From NCBI GenBank assembly GCA_947629035.1, contig CANRCE010000009.1:1-33460 (forward strand): DNA of 33,460 bases, written 5' to 3'. Within the stretch, counting starts at the first letter, position 1, and each line of letters begins with the position of its first letter. Of this stretch, positions 1 through 7,955 are shown piece after piece. The position numbers were made by a program, and so were the translations under genes. The notes under the pieces are model-generated. The model was not told where the DNA came from. It worked only from the letters and a program-made list of their open reading frames with translations, and searched no databases. Origin of the DNA: an uncultured Bacilli bacterium (GTDB lineage: Bacteria; Bacillota_I; Bacilli_A; RF39; UBA660).

Positions 1-593
1 TAATAATCCCACAAGGACCAACGGGACCTACCGGAATCGAAGGACCAACCGGACCAACGGGACCTGAAGGAGTAACTGGCCCTACCGGACCAGAAGGACC
101 AACTGGACCAACCGGACCTGAAGGACCTACTGGACCTACGGGACCTGAAGGACCAACTGGTGCTACTGGCGCTTTAGCCACTGCTTATGCTGGATTATAT
201 GGAAATACTCAACAAACAGTATCATTAGATGGAAGCAACCCATCACAAATTGCTTTAGCTAATACAATGGAAAATGCAACTTTAACTACAGGAAATAACG
301 AAATTGAAATAACTGAAGATGGAACTTACTTAGTTACATACTATGCTAGATTTTCTGTAGATAATCCAGCAACCGTTAGTGTATCAGTTAGAGAAAATCA
401 AAATGATATTGATGAAACAACAACTTCACAAGCGTTAACTGCAAGTCAAGTAGCTACATTTACTAATACTAGTATTTTAAATCTTACTGCAGGTCAAACT
501 CTTGATTTAGCAGCTGAAGGTTCTGCATCTACTACAGCTACCCTAACTGCTGGTGCTCTTAATGCAAGTCTTACTGTAACAAGAATAGCTTAA
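1..593 (+). CDS. Collagen-like surface protein, 3' part (5' end outside window)
   Basis: The frame is open from the first bases, so this is the C-terminal part of a longer gene. The first ~55 codons are uninterrupted Gly-X-Y triplets (GPT, GPE, GIE, GVT, GAT), the hallmark of a collagen-like triple-helical stalk. About 140 residues follow that are rich in Thr, Ala and Ser and have alternating beta-type hydrophobics ([19 protein letters not shown], then [12 protein letters not shown] at the end). This resembles the trimerising C-terminal heads of BclA-like bacterial collagens. Such proteins are surface or exosporium filaments. No membrane segment or sorting signal is visible in this portion, so anchoring must come from the missing N-terminus. 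The stalk is coded by GC-rich near-repeats (ggacctac, ggaccaac) that contrast with the AT-rich surroundings. A methionine at 267 is internal to the frame and is not the start. A terminator follows the stop. Confidence 0.85.
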   Translation, partial: IIPQGPTGPTGIEGPTGPTGPEGVTGPTGPEGPTGPTGPEGPTGPTGPEGPTGATGALATAYAGLYGNTQQTVSLDGSNPSQIALANTMENATLTTGNNEIEITEDGTYLVTYYARFSVDNPATVSVSVRENQNDIDETTTSQALTASQVATFTNTSILNLTAGQTLDLAAEGSASTTATLTAGALNASLTVTRIA

Positions 594-611
594 ATTATAC
601 TACAATCTTTT

Positions 612-646
612 AAACATTTGGTTACTTAAAAAACCAAATGTTTTTT
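612..646 (+). terminator. Rho-independent terminator of the collagen-like gene
   Basis: A perfect 12-bp stem (AAACATTTGGTT at 612-623 pairing with 632-643) has an 8-nt loop and runs into a T tract. It lies about 20 nt after the stop codon at 593 and isolates the collagen-like gene from the two-component system. Confidence 0.9.
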
Positions 647-732
647 ATATCATCTTATTTTACAATAACATATTTTAACATAATTTATCTATAATTTTGC
701 CATTTTTATTTTTTATAATTACCTCATGAAGA

Positions 733-754
733 AAGGAGATGATATATGAAGTAA
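733..754 (+). other. Shine-Dalgarno followed by a two-codon ORF (ATG AAG TAA)
   Basis: AAGGAG at 733-738 is placed 7 nt before an ATG at 746 that is followed at once by AAG and TAA. The spacing is ideal for initiation, yet the ORF is only two codons long. A TATAAT lies upstream at 714-719, so a leader transcript from about 726 is conceivable, but no matching -35 is present. It could be a minimal upstream ORF or a chance leftover. I see no further gene between 647 and 810. Confidence 0.3.
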
Positions 755-779
755 AAAACTAGAAAATTCTATTAAATAA

Positions 780-788
780 TGTTATACT
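780..788 (+). promoter_or_regulatory. Extended -10 promoter of the two-component operon
   Basis: TGTTATACT (TGn followed by TATACT at 783-788) lies 21 nt before the response regulator ATG. Transcription would begin near 795, leaving a very short leader that still contains the ribosome site GGTGGTGAT. The same ATGTTATACTAA string recurs before rlmN, before the HExxH gene at 29790 and before murI. Confidence 0.6.
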
Positions 789-809
789 AAATACGGGTGG
801 TGATAAATA

Positions 810-1475
810 ATGAATAATACCTTTAATATCGTTCTTGTCGAAGATGAAAAAGACTTAAATGATTTAATAAAAACTTATCTTCAAAAAGAAGGTTATAATG
901 TTATTAGTTATTTAAGTGGCCAAGAAGCTATTAATAACATTAATATCAATGCTCATTTATGGATATTAGATATTATGTTGAAAGATGATATAAGTGGCTA
1001 CGATATTATCAAAAAAATTAGAGAAAATAATGATATGATACCTGTAATATTTACATCAGCACGTGACAAAGATTTAGATAAAATAATTGGTTTAGAATTA
1101 GGAAGTGATGATTACATTACTAAACCATATTCTCCAAAAGAATTAGTTTTAAGAGTCAATAATATTATTAAAAGAGTATATTCTAAAGACTTAAAAAAAT
1201 TAATTTATAACAATTATCTAATTGATATGGACAAAAGAATAGTCTTATCTGACAATAAAGATATAAATCTTACAACTTTAGAATTTGACTTATTATGTAT
1301 GTTTTTAAATAATAAAAATAAATCTTTTGCTAGAGATGACATCCTAACCAATATTTGGGGTGAAGATTATTTTGGAACTGATCGAGTTGTTGATGATTTA
1401 GTTAGAAGATTAAGAAAAAAAATGCCAGATTTGAATATTAATACCATTTATGGTTTTGGATATAGATTAACATGA
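810..1475 (+). CDS. OmpR/PhoB-family response regulator
   Basis: This DNA-binding response regulator partners the sensor kinase that follows. Residues 5-120 are a receiver domain with the acidic pair E11-D12, phospho-acceptor D54 in WILDIML, switch residue T82 and the invariant lysine K105 in ITKPYSP. Residues 128-221 form a winged-helix Trans_reg_C domain ending in the typical TIYGFGYRLT. The length of 221 aa is normal for the family. The ATG at 810 has a GGTGGTGAT ribosome site. The stop overlaps the kinase start by 4 nt (ATGA), so the two are translationally coupled. Its targets cannot be read from sequence. The neighbouring collagen-like gene and the convergent surface-protein genes are plausible, but that is inference from position only. 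Confidence 0.93.
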   Translation: MNNTFNIVLVEDEKDLNDLIKTYLQKEGYNVISYLSGQEAINNININAHLWILDIMLKDDISGYDIIKKIRENNDMIPVIFTSARDKDLDKIIGLELGSDDYITKPYSPKELVLRVNNIIKRVYSKDLKKLIYNNYLIDMDKRIVLSDNKDINLTTLEFDLLCMFLNNKNKSFARDDILTNIWGEDYFGTDRVVDDLVRRLRKKMPDLNINTIYGFGYRLT

Positions 1476-2752
1476 CAAAACCCAAATTAACAGATCAATT
1501 ATTGCTCATTTGTATTGCAATTGTATCAATCGTTATTATTTCTCTTGGTATTATTTTACCTAAAAATTTACTACCAATTTATGAAGAAAACCTATATAAT
1601 TATTTAAAGCAACCATTACAGTTTGTAGAAACTCCTGAAGATATAAGTAATAAGATTAATGCTGAAGTTGCCTATTTATATCTTAATTATGATGAAAATA
1701 ATAATCTATCTGATGTTATAACATCAGATAACTTGTATTCAGTAGTAGATATTAAAGATTTAAAATATATTTTAAATCATATAGACAGCGAATATGGAAA
1801 ATTTAAATACAATAAAGTTACTTATTATTACAATTCCGTAACTAGTACCCATGGTAAAAAAGTTGCTATTACCAATAATGTTTATATCAACAATATGAAA
1901 AAAGATATTTTAAAAATTATATTTTCTGTTGTAGGTATAACATTCATTATTGTTTTGCTTCTTGTCCTTACTTGGTCAAATACTTTAGTTAATAGAATTA
2001 AAAAATTAAAAGAAAAAGTTGATAATATTAATAATGATGATTATAATCATAACTTAAATTTGACTTATGATGATGAATTATATACTCTTGCTGTAGCTAT
2101 CGAAAATATGAGAATATATTTAAAACAGCAAGATGAATATAAAAATCAAATGTATCAAAATATATCTCATGATTTTAAAACTCCTATTACGGTAATGAAA
2201 TCATACATTGAAGCAAGTGAAGATGGGATAGAAACTAAAGATAAAACTTTAGAAATTATCAAAGAACAACTAAATAAATTAGAATCAAAAGTACACTCCC
2301 TACTTTATCTAAATAAGTTAATCTATATTCAAGAACAAAAACAAAACTTAAATATTAAACATGATGTTAGTCTAACAGTAAAAGCATCTGTTGAAAAATT
2401 TAAAATGTCTAGATCTGATGTAGAGTTTATAGTTAACATTGATAAAAAAAGTTCTATATTTCGTGGTAGTGCTGATATGTGGGAAGCCATTATCGACAAC
2501 ATTCTTAACAATTTTATACGGTATGCAAATACTAAAATTAAAATAACAATTAAAAATAACAAAATAATCCTTTATAATGATGGACCTAATATTGATGACA
2601 ATGTATTAAATAATATTTTCACTCCATACGAAAAAGGTATTAAAGGCGTCTTTGGTTTAGGACTATCCATTGTAAAGAAAACACTACATTTCTTACAATA
2701 TGATATAACAATTGAAAATGTAAAAAATGGTGTAAAATTTATAATCAGTTAA
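1472..2752 (+). CDS. Membrane sensor histidine kinase
   Basis: The 426-residue kinase has two membrane segments (about 10-30 and 148-168) bounding a ~115-residue extracytoplasmic sensor of no recognised family. A HAMP-like linker follows, then a HisKA helix with phospho-acceptor H233 in ISHDFKTPI. The HATPase domain shows an N box around N343-N347 (DNILNNF), a G1 box at D370-G371 (NDGPNI) and a G2 box GLGLSIVKK at 395-403. It should autophosphorylate at H233 and pass phosphate to D54 of the response regulator. The gene overlaps the regulator by 4 nt and ends directly at a strong terminator, so the operon is just these two genes. The ligand is unknown. Confidence 0.93.
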   Translation: MTKPKLTDQLLLICIAIVSIVIISLGIILPKNLLPIYEENLYNYLKQPLQFVETPEDISNKINAEVAYLYLNYDENNNLSDVITSDNLYSVVDIKDLKYILNHIDSEYGKFKYNKVTYYYNSVTSTHGKKVAITNNVYINNMKKDILKIIFSVVGITFIIVLLLVLTWSNTLVNRIKKLKEKVDNINNDDYNHNLNLTYDDELYTLAVAIENMRIYLKQQDEYKNQMYQNISHDFKTPITVMKSYIEASEDGIETKDKTLEIIKEQLNKLESKVHSLLYLNKLIYIQEQKQNLNIKHDVSLTVKASVEKFKMSRSDVEFIVNIDKKSSIFRGSADMWEAIIDNILNNFIRYANTKIKITIKNNKIILYNDGPNIDDNVLNNIFTPYEKGIKGVFGLGLSIVKKTLHFLQYDITIENVKNGVKFIIS

Positions 2753-2787
2753 AGAAGAAAGTATTACTCCTTACTTTCTTCTTTTTT
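2752..2787 (+). terminator. Terminator of the two-component operon
   Basis: A 12-bp stem (AAGAAGAAAGTA at 2752-2763 with 2772-2783) and a T tract begin at the last base of the kinase stop codon. Confidence 0.9.
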
Positions 2788-2790
2788 ATA

Positions 2791-2815
2791 AAAAAATAAG
2801 AGATAATCTCTTATT
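2791..2815 (-). terminator. Terminator of the four-gene TasA/CalY-like operon
   Basis: A 9-bp stem (AATAAGAGA at 2795-2803 with TCTCTTATT at 2807-2815) is followed on the - strand by a run of T. It overlaps the stop codon of the gene ending at 2814 and sits back to back with the + strand terminator. Confidence 0.85.
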
Positions 2816-3395
2816 AATATTTTACTTGTACACCTTCTACTCTTAACGAAGCATTAATTCTATTTCCTTGTTCATAATCTTGATTAGTACCATCATCTTG
2901 TAACCATAAAAGCAATGTATAATTTTGAGTTGCTCCTGATGCTAAATATTTATTAGTTAAAAGCACTATATTACCAGTAGAACCAATACCACCTAATGCT
3001 ACTCTATCGTTATTAGTATCATATATGGCATATTTAATTGCATCAGCCCTAAACTCATTAGTTTTTATATCAAGATATATCGTTATACTTTGATCCAGAC
3101 TACCAAGTGCCTTAACACTAAAATTATTTCGATAAACATATTTAGTTTCTTCAAAAGTAGGCTCTTCTCTAGGCACTAGTAATGGACTAACAACTTGACC
3201 ATCAATAAAGTCAATAGCCAAATCTCCAACTTTAACCTGTGTAGCATCTTCTTTTTCACTTGACATTAAACTATAATAAGCCCTAGTCGCTCCAATTACT
3301 GTTATAATACAAAGTAAAAGTAGCAATATAATAAATATAATAATCCATAATATTTTCTTATTTTTATTTTCTGACTTAACATTATTATCTTTCAT
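2814..3395 (-). CDS. SipW-signal TasA/CalY-like secreted protein (divergent, Cys-less)
   Basis: A 193-residue protein with a basic, Asn/Lys-rich N-terminus and one membrane segment (about 15-37) ending in VIGATRAYYS, the pattern of SipW-type signal peptides. The rest is a predicted beta-sandwich with the family landmarks LLVPREE, an alternating beta run, and LLLWLQDDGTNQDYEQGN near the C-terminus. It lacks the cysteine pair found in the other family members of this window and is the most diverged. It is the last gene of a four-gene operon: the ATG has an AGGAG site, the upstream gene ends 12 nt away, and a terminator covers its stop. Family membership rests on motifs and context. A role as a minor fibre subunit is inference. 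Confidence 0.65.
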   Translation of the reverse strand: MKDNNVKSENKNKKILWIIIFIILLLLLCIITVIGATRAYYSLMSSEKEDATQVKVGDLAIDFIDGQVVSPLLVPREEPTFEETKYVYRNNFSVKALGSLDQSITIYLDIKTNEFRADAIKYAIYDTNNDRVALGGIGSTGNIVLLTNKYLASGATQNYTLLLWLQDDGTNQDYEQGNRINASLRVEGVQVKY

Positions 3396-3406
3396 ATCTC
3401 TATCTC

Positions 3407-4042
3407 CTACCTACTTATATTTTCAATTGAAACACTAGCTGAAAAACTTGCACCTTGTTCTTTATTATTGTCATTACCTGCTTCATTTAACCAAATAAGC
3501 ACTTCGTAATCTTTTGTAGTTTTTCTATTTATATTTTGTGTAGTATTTATATCTTCCCCAAAAAGACTAGTTTTAGCTCCAACTGTTTCTGAAAACAAAC
3601 TTGTATTTTTTATTACTTTAGCATCATTATCAGTTACATCATAAACAATATAACTTAAATTAGAAAAAGCACTTCCACCTTGTCCTTTTTCGTTTTTATC
3701 CACTGTTAGAGTTGATTTAATATTGGCATCATAATCACCATTATTAGTTATACTAAATCTATAAACGCCACAAATTGTATAACCGTTATCATCTTTACAT
3801 TGATCAGCAGTTTTATCATAACCTGCCTTAGCAATAGACTCTTTAACAGGAATTAAATTAGCAACACTAATATTCATTCCATCGACATAATCAATTTCCA
3901 CAATAGCTGCCCTAGCATCAATATCTCTTTTACTACTAGCAGTTGCAGTAAAATAAGCAACTGTTGCACCAATAAGAGCAATAATTAAAGTAAATACACA
4001 AATAAGTGCATAAAATAAATTTTTACCAGTATTTGTTTGCAT
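3407..4042 (-). CDS. SipW-signal TasA/CalY-like secreted protein
   Basis: A 211-residue protein starting MQTNTGKNLFYALI with a membrane segment at about 9-30 ending in LIGATVAYFTA, a SipW-type signal. The family landmarks are LIPVKE, the cysteine loop CKDDNGYTIC followed by GVYRFSITNNGDYD, and the C-terminal VLIWLNEAGNDNNKEQG. The GKNLFYALI start resembles the GKGLFYGVI start of the array genes to the right, which links this operon to that array. An AGGAGG site precedes the ATG by 7 nt. It is third in the operon, 40 nt after the previous gene. Likely exported and folded as a beta-sandwich; exact function unknown. Confidence 0.7.
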   Translation of the reverse strand: MQTNTGKNLFYALICVFTLIIALIGATVAYFTATASSKRDIDARAAIVEIDYVDGMNISVANLIPVKESIAKAGYDKTADQCKDDNGYTICGVYRFSITNNGDYDANIKSTLTVDKNEKGQGGSAFSNLSYIVYDVTDNDAKVIKNTSLFSETVGAKTSLFGEDINTTQNINRKTTKDYEVLIWLNEAGNDNNKEQGASFSASVSIENISR

Positions 4043-4082
4043 TCTAAATCCTCCTTCATTTTACTAAATCAATTTATTACTT

Positions 4083-4712
4083 TTAAGGAGTAATAAATGA
4101 TGAAGAAATCTTTGGACCATTAATTGATTCAAATACTAATCTTCCCGTAAATACTTTTCCTTGATCCTCTTTTTGATCACTTTGCGTATTAGTTAGCCAT
4201 ATAACTAAATAATACTTACTACTACCTTTTGCTAGACTAATATTAGCGCTGGAAGAACCTTTTTGAAATGTATTTTTTGAATTAGAATCATTATTAATTG
4301 AGCTAGCATCAGAAACCTTTTCCTTAGAATCATTAAGTAATTGATACTTTAAATTAGAAGTAGTATATGTACTATTTACAGTTTCTAAATAACCTGTCAA
4401 TAACTCTAAATCACCATTATTTGTTAAAGTTACTTCATATAAAGAACAAATATCATATCCCTCTTTACTTACACATTTACCTTCAGCATCAGCAACAGCC
4501 CTTTCAATAGTATCGTCATCTACAGGAACTAATGCTGAACTAGTCTTAATTGCCTTGACACTTACTGATACATCGAAATTATAAGCACTTCCACCAATAG
4601 TATTATTATTTTGAACTTGTGCTAAGAAATATGAAACAGTAACTCCCGTTACAACAGCAATTAAACATAAAACTGCAATAATACTAAATAATATACTTTT
4701 TCTTTTATTCAT
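4083..4712 (-). CDS. SipW-signal TasA/CalY-like secreted protein
   Basis: A 209-residue protein with a membrane segment at about 7-28 ending in VTGVTVSYFLA, slightly off the GATxAYF pattern of its neighbours. It shows LVPVDDD, the cysteine loop CVSKEGYDIC followed by SLYEVTLTNNGDLE, and YLVIWLTNTQSDQKEDQG near the end. The middle is Ser/Asn-rich (SSINNDSNSKN). It is second in the operon; the AGGAG site lies in the 12-nt gap after the first gene. The conserved TNNGD following the cysteine loop argues for a common fold with the other members. Confidence 0.7.
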   Translation of the reverse strand: MNKRKSILFSIIAVLCLIAVVTGVTVSYFLAQVQNNNTIGGSAYNFDVSVSVKAIKTSSALVPVDDDTIERAVADAEGKCVSKEGYDICSLYEVTLTNNGDLELLTGYLETVNSTYTTSNLKYQLLNDSKEKVSDASSINNDSNSKNTFQKGSSSANISLAKGSSKYYLVIWLTNTQSDQKEDQGKVFTGRLVFESINGPKISSSFITP

Positions 4713-4724
4713 AATATCTAACTC

Positions 4725-5318
4725 CTATTCTACACCTGCTATACTACCTGTAAGATGTGAACCTGATGCAGATGTATATGTAACACTTGCTAAAAATGAT
4801 CCATTCATATCTTCAGGTTGATCCTTCCCTGTATCAGGTAACCAAATAAGCAACACAAATTTTTTAGAAGTCGAAGCATTAAGTGTAAAATTATCACCTA
4901 AACTTTGAGAACTATCACTAATAACCTTTATCTTATCAGTATAAGCCTCACCTTTATCATCTAAAACTAAATATTTTAAATTCTCCATATTATCTAACTT
5001 AAAATTTATTATACCAACTAAATCCTGAGTTTCACCTGTATTATTTATCGAAATATTATAAGCTTGACAAGCGCCATTATTATTAATATCCATACATTCA
5101 CTTTTATAAGCATTTAGTATATCTTCATCCTTTATAGGTAGTAAAGCATTTTCAGTATATAAAGGTTCAACTAATAAATCAAAACCCACACTAGCAGCAC
5201 TTACATTTATACCCTTTTCACTCTTCGTTATTGATGTAAAATAAGATATTGTTGCACCTATCATCATAATTATTAATGTCAAAACCCACACCATAGGAAT
5301 TATCATATTTTTTTTCAT
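4725..5318 (-). CDS. SipW-signal TasA/CalY-like secreted protein, first gene of operon
   Basis: A 197-residue protein. I place the start at the ATG at 5318 (MKKNMIIPM) because AAGGGAG lies 9 nt upstream. The in-frame ATG at 5339 would put that ribosome site inside the coding region. The membrane segment ends in MIGATISYFTS. Landmarks are LLPIKDED, the cysteine loop CMDINNNGAC followed by QAYNISINNTGE, and VLLIWLPDTGKDQPEDMNG. It leads the four-gene operon from a promoter at 5355-5383 whose spacer is not repetitive, so unlike the array to its right this operon has no visible phase switch. Confidence 0.7.
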   Translation of the reverse strand: MKKNMIIPMVWVLTLIIMMIGATISYFTSITKSEKGINVSAASVGFDLLVEPLYTENALLPIKDEDILNAYKSECMDINNNGACQAYNISINNTGETQDLVGIINFKLDNMENLKYLVLDDKGEAYTDKIKVISDSSQSLGDNFTLNASTSKKFVLLIWLPDTGKDQPEDMNGSFLASVTYTSASGSHLTGSIAGVE

Positions 5319-5354
5319 TTTCTTATGCTCCCTTACCATTTCTACTCTATGTAT

Positions 5355-5383
5355 ATAGTATCAAATTTTCTAATAAAATGCAA
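5355..5383 (-). promoter_or_regulatory. Promoter of the four-gene operon; AT-rich intergenic stretch
   Basis: On the - strand TTGCAT (5378-5383) is followed after 17 bp by TACTAT (5355-5360), preceded by TGA as an extended -10. The rest of the 5340-5511 gap is very AT-rich with no ORF or repeat that I can support. Confidence 0.6.
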
Positions 5384-5511
5384 GAGATTTAATTACATTA
5401 AAAATAAAAATGTTAATTTTAATAAAAATAATTAAAAAAATTTAATAATATTATTTTAAAATTTTACTAATTAATATTAATGAACTGTAATATATTTTTT
5501 TATTGACAAAG

Positions 5512-5535
5512 AAAAAAAGCATATTGTCTATGCTT
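5512..5535 (-). terminator. Terminator of cassette 1
   Basis: A 7-bp stem (AAGCATA at 5517-5523 with TATGCTT at 5529-5535) is followed on the - strand by seven T. It includes the stop codon of the A1 gene. Confidence 0.8.
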
Positions 5536-6250
5536 ATTCTTGAGTAAAATCTGCTGTTACTTGACCTGTTCCTGCAGCATTTAATGTTACTGTTCCAGTG
5601 TATTGTCCTTTTTCACCTTCCACTTGACTTGTTTGATCAGATTCTTCATTTGCATAATATATCATTACGTAATAAGTTTTTTTATTACTACTATTATCAA
5701 GTGCTCCACGATATATCTCTGTACCTAAACCTGAAATTGAGTTAAAAGTATCATTTTCTTCGACAGTACTAGCAGTTAAAGTGTCTACCTTTCCATTTTC
5801 TGGTGTTTCACTGCCAGTAAATACAACAAAACTATATTTACTTTGACTAGCAAGTTCATCACCTGTTACTTTTAAATCCAAATGAATATTTGCAGCTTCC
5901 AAATACTGACTTGAGCTAGCCGTTATTTTCCATACATGGCATCCAGTAAAGCCACCATCAATGCATTTTTTAGTTAATGCTGCATTAACTTGATCTGTAT
6001 TAAGCTCTTCTAGAGTTTTAAAATCAGCTGGTACTAGTTTATCACTGGCAACTGTTTCAGCATCTGTATTCCATTGTACTTTGGTCACTGTAAGGCTTAA
6101 ATCTGACTTCAAAGTGTTATTAGCTTCACCTTGTATATCACTTGCTGTTTTACTTGCATTAAAATATGCAAAGGTTGCACCTATTATTGCAACAATAAGT
6201 GTAGCTACACCTATTACTCCGTAAAATAGTCCTTTACCATTGTTCTCCAT
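5534..6250 (-). CDS. Cassette 1 A-type TasA/CalY-like protein (A1)
   Basis: A 238-residue protein. Residues 8-30 are the SipW-type signal segment (GLFYGVIGVATLIV, ending IIGATFAYF), with cleavage expected after FNAS. LVPADF at 72-77 precedes the cysteine pair C96-C104 in CIDGGFTGCHVWKI. The C-terminus has YYVMIYYANEESDQ and YTGTVTLNAAGTGQVTADF. It is the second gene of its cassette, 40 nt after B1 with an AGGAGG site. Its closest relative in the array is A4: both share SSQYLEAANI and LDNSSNKKTYYVMIYY. Function is inferred from the TasA/camelysin family, whose members form extracellular matrix fibres. Confidence 0.75.
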   Translation of the reverse strand: MENNGKGLFYGVIGVATLIVAIIGATFAYFNASKTASDIQGEANNTLKSDLSLTVTKVQWNTDAETVASDKLVPADFKTLEELNTDQVNAALTKKCIDGGFTGCHVWKITASSSQYLEAANIHLDLKVTGDELASQSKYSFVVFTGSETPENGKVDTLTASTVEENDTFNSISGLGTEIYRGALDNSSNKKTYYVMIYYANEESDQTSQVEGEKGQYTGTVTLNAAGTGQVTADFTQE

Positions 6251-6290
6251 TTTTTATCTTCCTCCTCTCTTATTATATTAAATATTTTCT

Positions 6291-7028
6291 TTAATCACCA
6301 GATACAAAAGTTGCTTTTACTTGACCAGTACTTGTTGCAGAAAATGTTACAGTTCCAGTGTATTTTCCTTCTTCACCTTCTACAGAAGCAGTTTGATCTT
6401 CACTTTCATCATTTGCTAAATATACTAAAAGATAATATACAATAGCTTTATCTTTTGTTACGGTACGGTCTTGATGAATATTTGTTCCTAGTCCACTAAT
6501 AGAATTAAAAGTATTCTTTTCTGTAACTTCTGTAGCACTTAAACTAGTTACTCCTGTGTCTTTATCATATGAAGATTCATCATCTGCAGTTTTAAATATA
6601 GCATAACTCCATTTAGTATTTTCTGTTAAATTCTTATTATTTACTTTTAAGTCTAAATAAATACTTGCAGTTGTTAAATCTTGCGTTGATTTAGCTTCTA
6701 TTCTCCATACATGACATCCAGTAAAGCCACCAGAAATACATTTTTTAGTTAATGCTTTATTAACTTCTTCAGTGCCAATTTGAGTTGATTCTTTTCCAAA
6801 CTTCGCTGGTACTAGTTTATCACTAACATTAGAATCTGTATCTGTCCATTTTACTTTAGACACGCTTATAGTTAAACCTGATGCTAAATCTGTATTTGCT
6901 GCTCCTTGAATAGTAGTATCGGTTTTACTTGCACTAAAATATGCAAAAGTTGCACCTATTATTGCTACAATTAATGTAGCTACACCTATTACTCCATAGA
7001 ATATTCCCTTTCCGTTATTTTCGTCCAT
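6291..7028 (-). CDS. Cassette 1 B-type TasA/CalY-like protein (B1)
   Basis: A 245-residue B-type member beginning MDENNGKGIFYG; the other B genes begin MNEN. The signal segment at 9-31 ends in FAYFSAS. LVPAKFG starts at 72 and C97-C105 form the loop CISGGFTGCHVWRI. VYYLLVYLANDESEDQ and YTGTVTFSATSTGQVKATF close the protein. It is the first gene of the cassette, expressed from the AT-spacer promoter at 7064-7092 with an AGGAGG site. It matches B4 most closely (WTDTDSNVSDKLVPAKF, SISGLGTNIHQD). With A1 it may form a two-subunit system; that pairing is inferred only from the repeated gene order. Confidence 0.75.
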   Translation of the reverse strand: MDENNGKGIFYGVIGVATLIVAIIGATFAYFSASKTDTTIQGAANTDLASGLTISVSKVKWTDTDSNVSDKLVPAKFGKESTQIGTEEVNKALTKKCISGGFTGCHVWRIEAKSTQDLTTASIYLDLKVNNKNLTENTKWSYAIFKTADDESSYDKDTGVTSLSATEVTEKNTFNSISGLGTNIHQDRTVTKDKAIVYYLLVYLANDESEDQTASVEGEEGKYTGTVTFSATSTGQVKATFVSGD

Positions 7029-7063
7029 TGTTTTTCGTATCCTCCTCTCTATTATATAATTTT

Positions 7064-7092
7064 ATTATATATATATATATATATATTGTCAA
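7064..7092 (-). promoter_or_regulatory. Cassette 1 promoter with (AT)10 spacer, 17 bp
   Basis: On the - strand TTGACA (7087-7092) and TATAAT (7064-7069) are both perfect. The 17-bp spacer 7070-7086 is pure alternating A/T, and the whole AT tract (7067-7086) is 10 repeats. 17 bp is the optimal sigma-A spacing, so this copy is predicted ON. A second TATAAT at 7051-7056 is too far from the -35 to pair with it. Confidence 0.85.
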
Positions 7093-7171
7093 GACTTTTT
7101 TTGCTTTTTGGACAAAATTTGACTATTTTAAACTTCAATAAAATGTCATTACATATTTTTGTATTAGACAT

Positions 7172-7197
7172 AAAAAAAGCATATAAAATTTATGCTT
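7172..7197 (-). terminator. Terminator of cassette 2
   Basis: AAGCATA at 7177-7183 pairs with TATGCTT at 7191-7197 and is followed on the - strand by a T run. It includes the A2 stop codon. Confidence 0.75.
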
Positions 7198-7915
7198 ATT
7201 CTTGAGTAAAATCTGCCGTTACTTGACCTGCTCCTGCAGCATTTAATGTTACTGTTCCAGTATAATTGCCTTTTCCTTCTGTAACTTCACTATTTTGATC
7301 TTGTTCTTCGTTTTTATAATATATCATCACGTAATAAGTTTTTCCAGTGCTATTAAGTGCTCCAGTATATATTTGTGAACCTAAACCTGAAATTGTATTA
7401 AAAGTACCCTTATCGCTAACTACTGTAGCAGTTAATGATGTTATTTCAGTCTCTTCACCATTTGGAGTTTCACTACCAGTAAATACAACATAACTATATT
7501 TACTATCTTCAGTCGCTTCTTGTCCATTTACTTTCAAATTCAAATTAATATTTGCAGCCGTTAAATCTTGATTTGAACTTGCTTCTATTTTCCATACATG
7601 GCATCCAGTAAATCCACCATCAATACATTTTTTACCTAATGCTGCATTAACTTCTGTTTCAGTAAGAGCATTTGCCTCTTTCTCAAAATCAGCTGGTACG
7701 AGATTTTCACTAGCAACTGTTTCTCCTGCTAAATTCCATTTTACTTTTGATACCTTAAGAGTTAAATCTGACTGTAAAGTATTATTAGCCTGCCCAGTAA
7801 TATTGCTTGCTTCTTTACTGGCGTTAAAGTATGCAAAGGTTGCGCCAATTATTGCTACGATTAATGTAGCTACTCCAATCACTCCATAAAATAGTCCTTT
7901 ACCATTATCTTCCAT
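7196..7915 (-). CDS. Cassette 2 A-type TasA/CalY-like protein (A2)
   Basis: A 239-residue A-type paralogue starting MEDNGKGLFYG, the only copy with D at position 3. The signal segment at 8-30 ends in FAYFNAS. LVPADF begins at 72 and C97-C105 form CIDGGFTGC. The stretch after LVPADF (EKEANALTETEVNAALGKK) is nearly the same as in A3, while the exposed segments around 150-200 (VSDKGTFNTISGLGSQI) differ. This is a mosaic pattern. The C-terminus has YYVMIYYKNEEQDQNSEV. It lies 40 nt after B2 with an AGGAGG site. Confidence 0.75.
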   Translation of the reverse strand: MEDNGKGLFYGVIGVATLIVAIIGATFAYFNASKEASNITGQANNTLQSDLTLKVSKVKWNLAGETVASENLVPADFEKEANALTETEVNAALGKKCIDGGFTGCHVWKIEASSNQDLTAANINLNLKVNGQEATEDSKYSYVVFTGSETPNGEETEITSLTATVVSDKGTFNTISGLGSQIYTGALNSTGKTYYVMIYYKNEEQDQNSEVTEGKGNYTGTVTLNAAGAGQVTADFTQE

Positions 7916-7955
7916 TTTTTATTGTCCTCCTTTTTTATTATATTAAACATTTACT

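Noticed and set aside
3-160. Direct repeats in the collagen-like region as a possible CRISPR or regulatory repeat array
   Set aside because: The repeats are in frame and encode uninterrupted Gly-X-Y triplets; there are no spacers of constant length.
2329-2562. Minus-strand ORF within the histidine kinase gene
   Set aside because: It lies antisense to the conserved HATPase region and has no support as a gene.
7067-7086. The AT tracts as terminators, cruciforms or assembly noise
   Set aside because: They sit precisely between perfect -35 and -10 hexamers in all five cassettes and differ only by whole repeats; a terminator reading does not explain the flanking hexamers. Exact lengths could still carry sequencing error.
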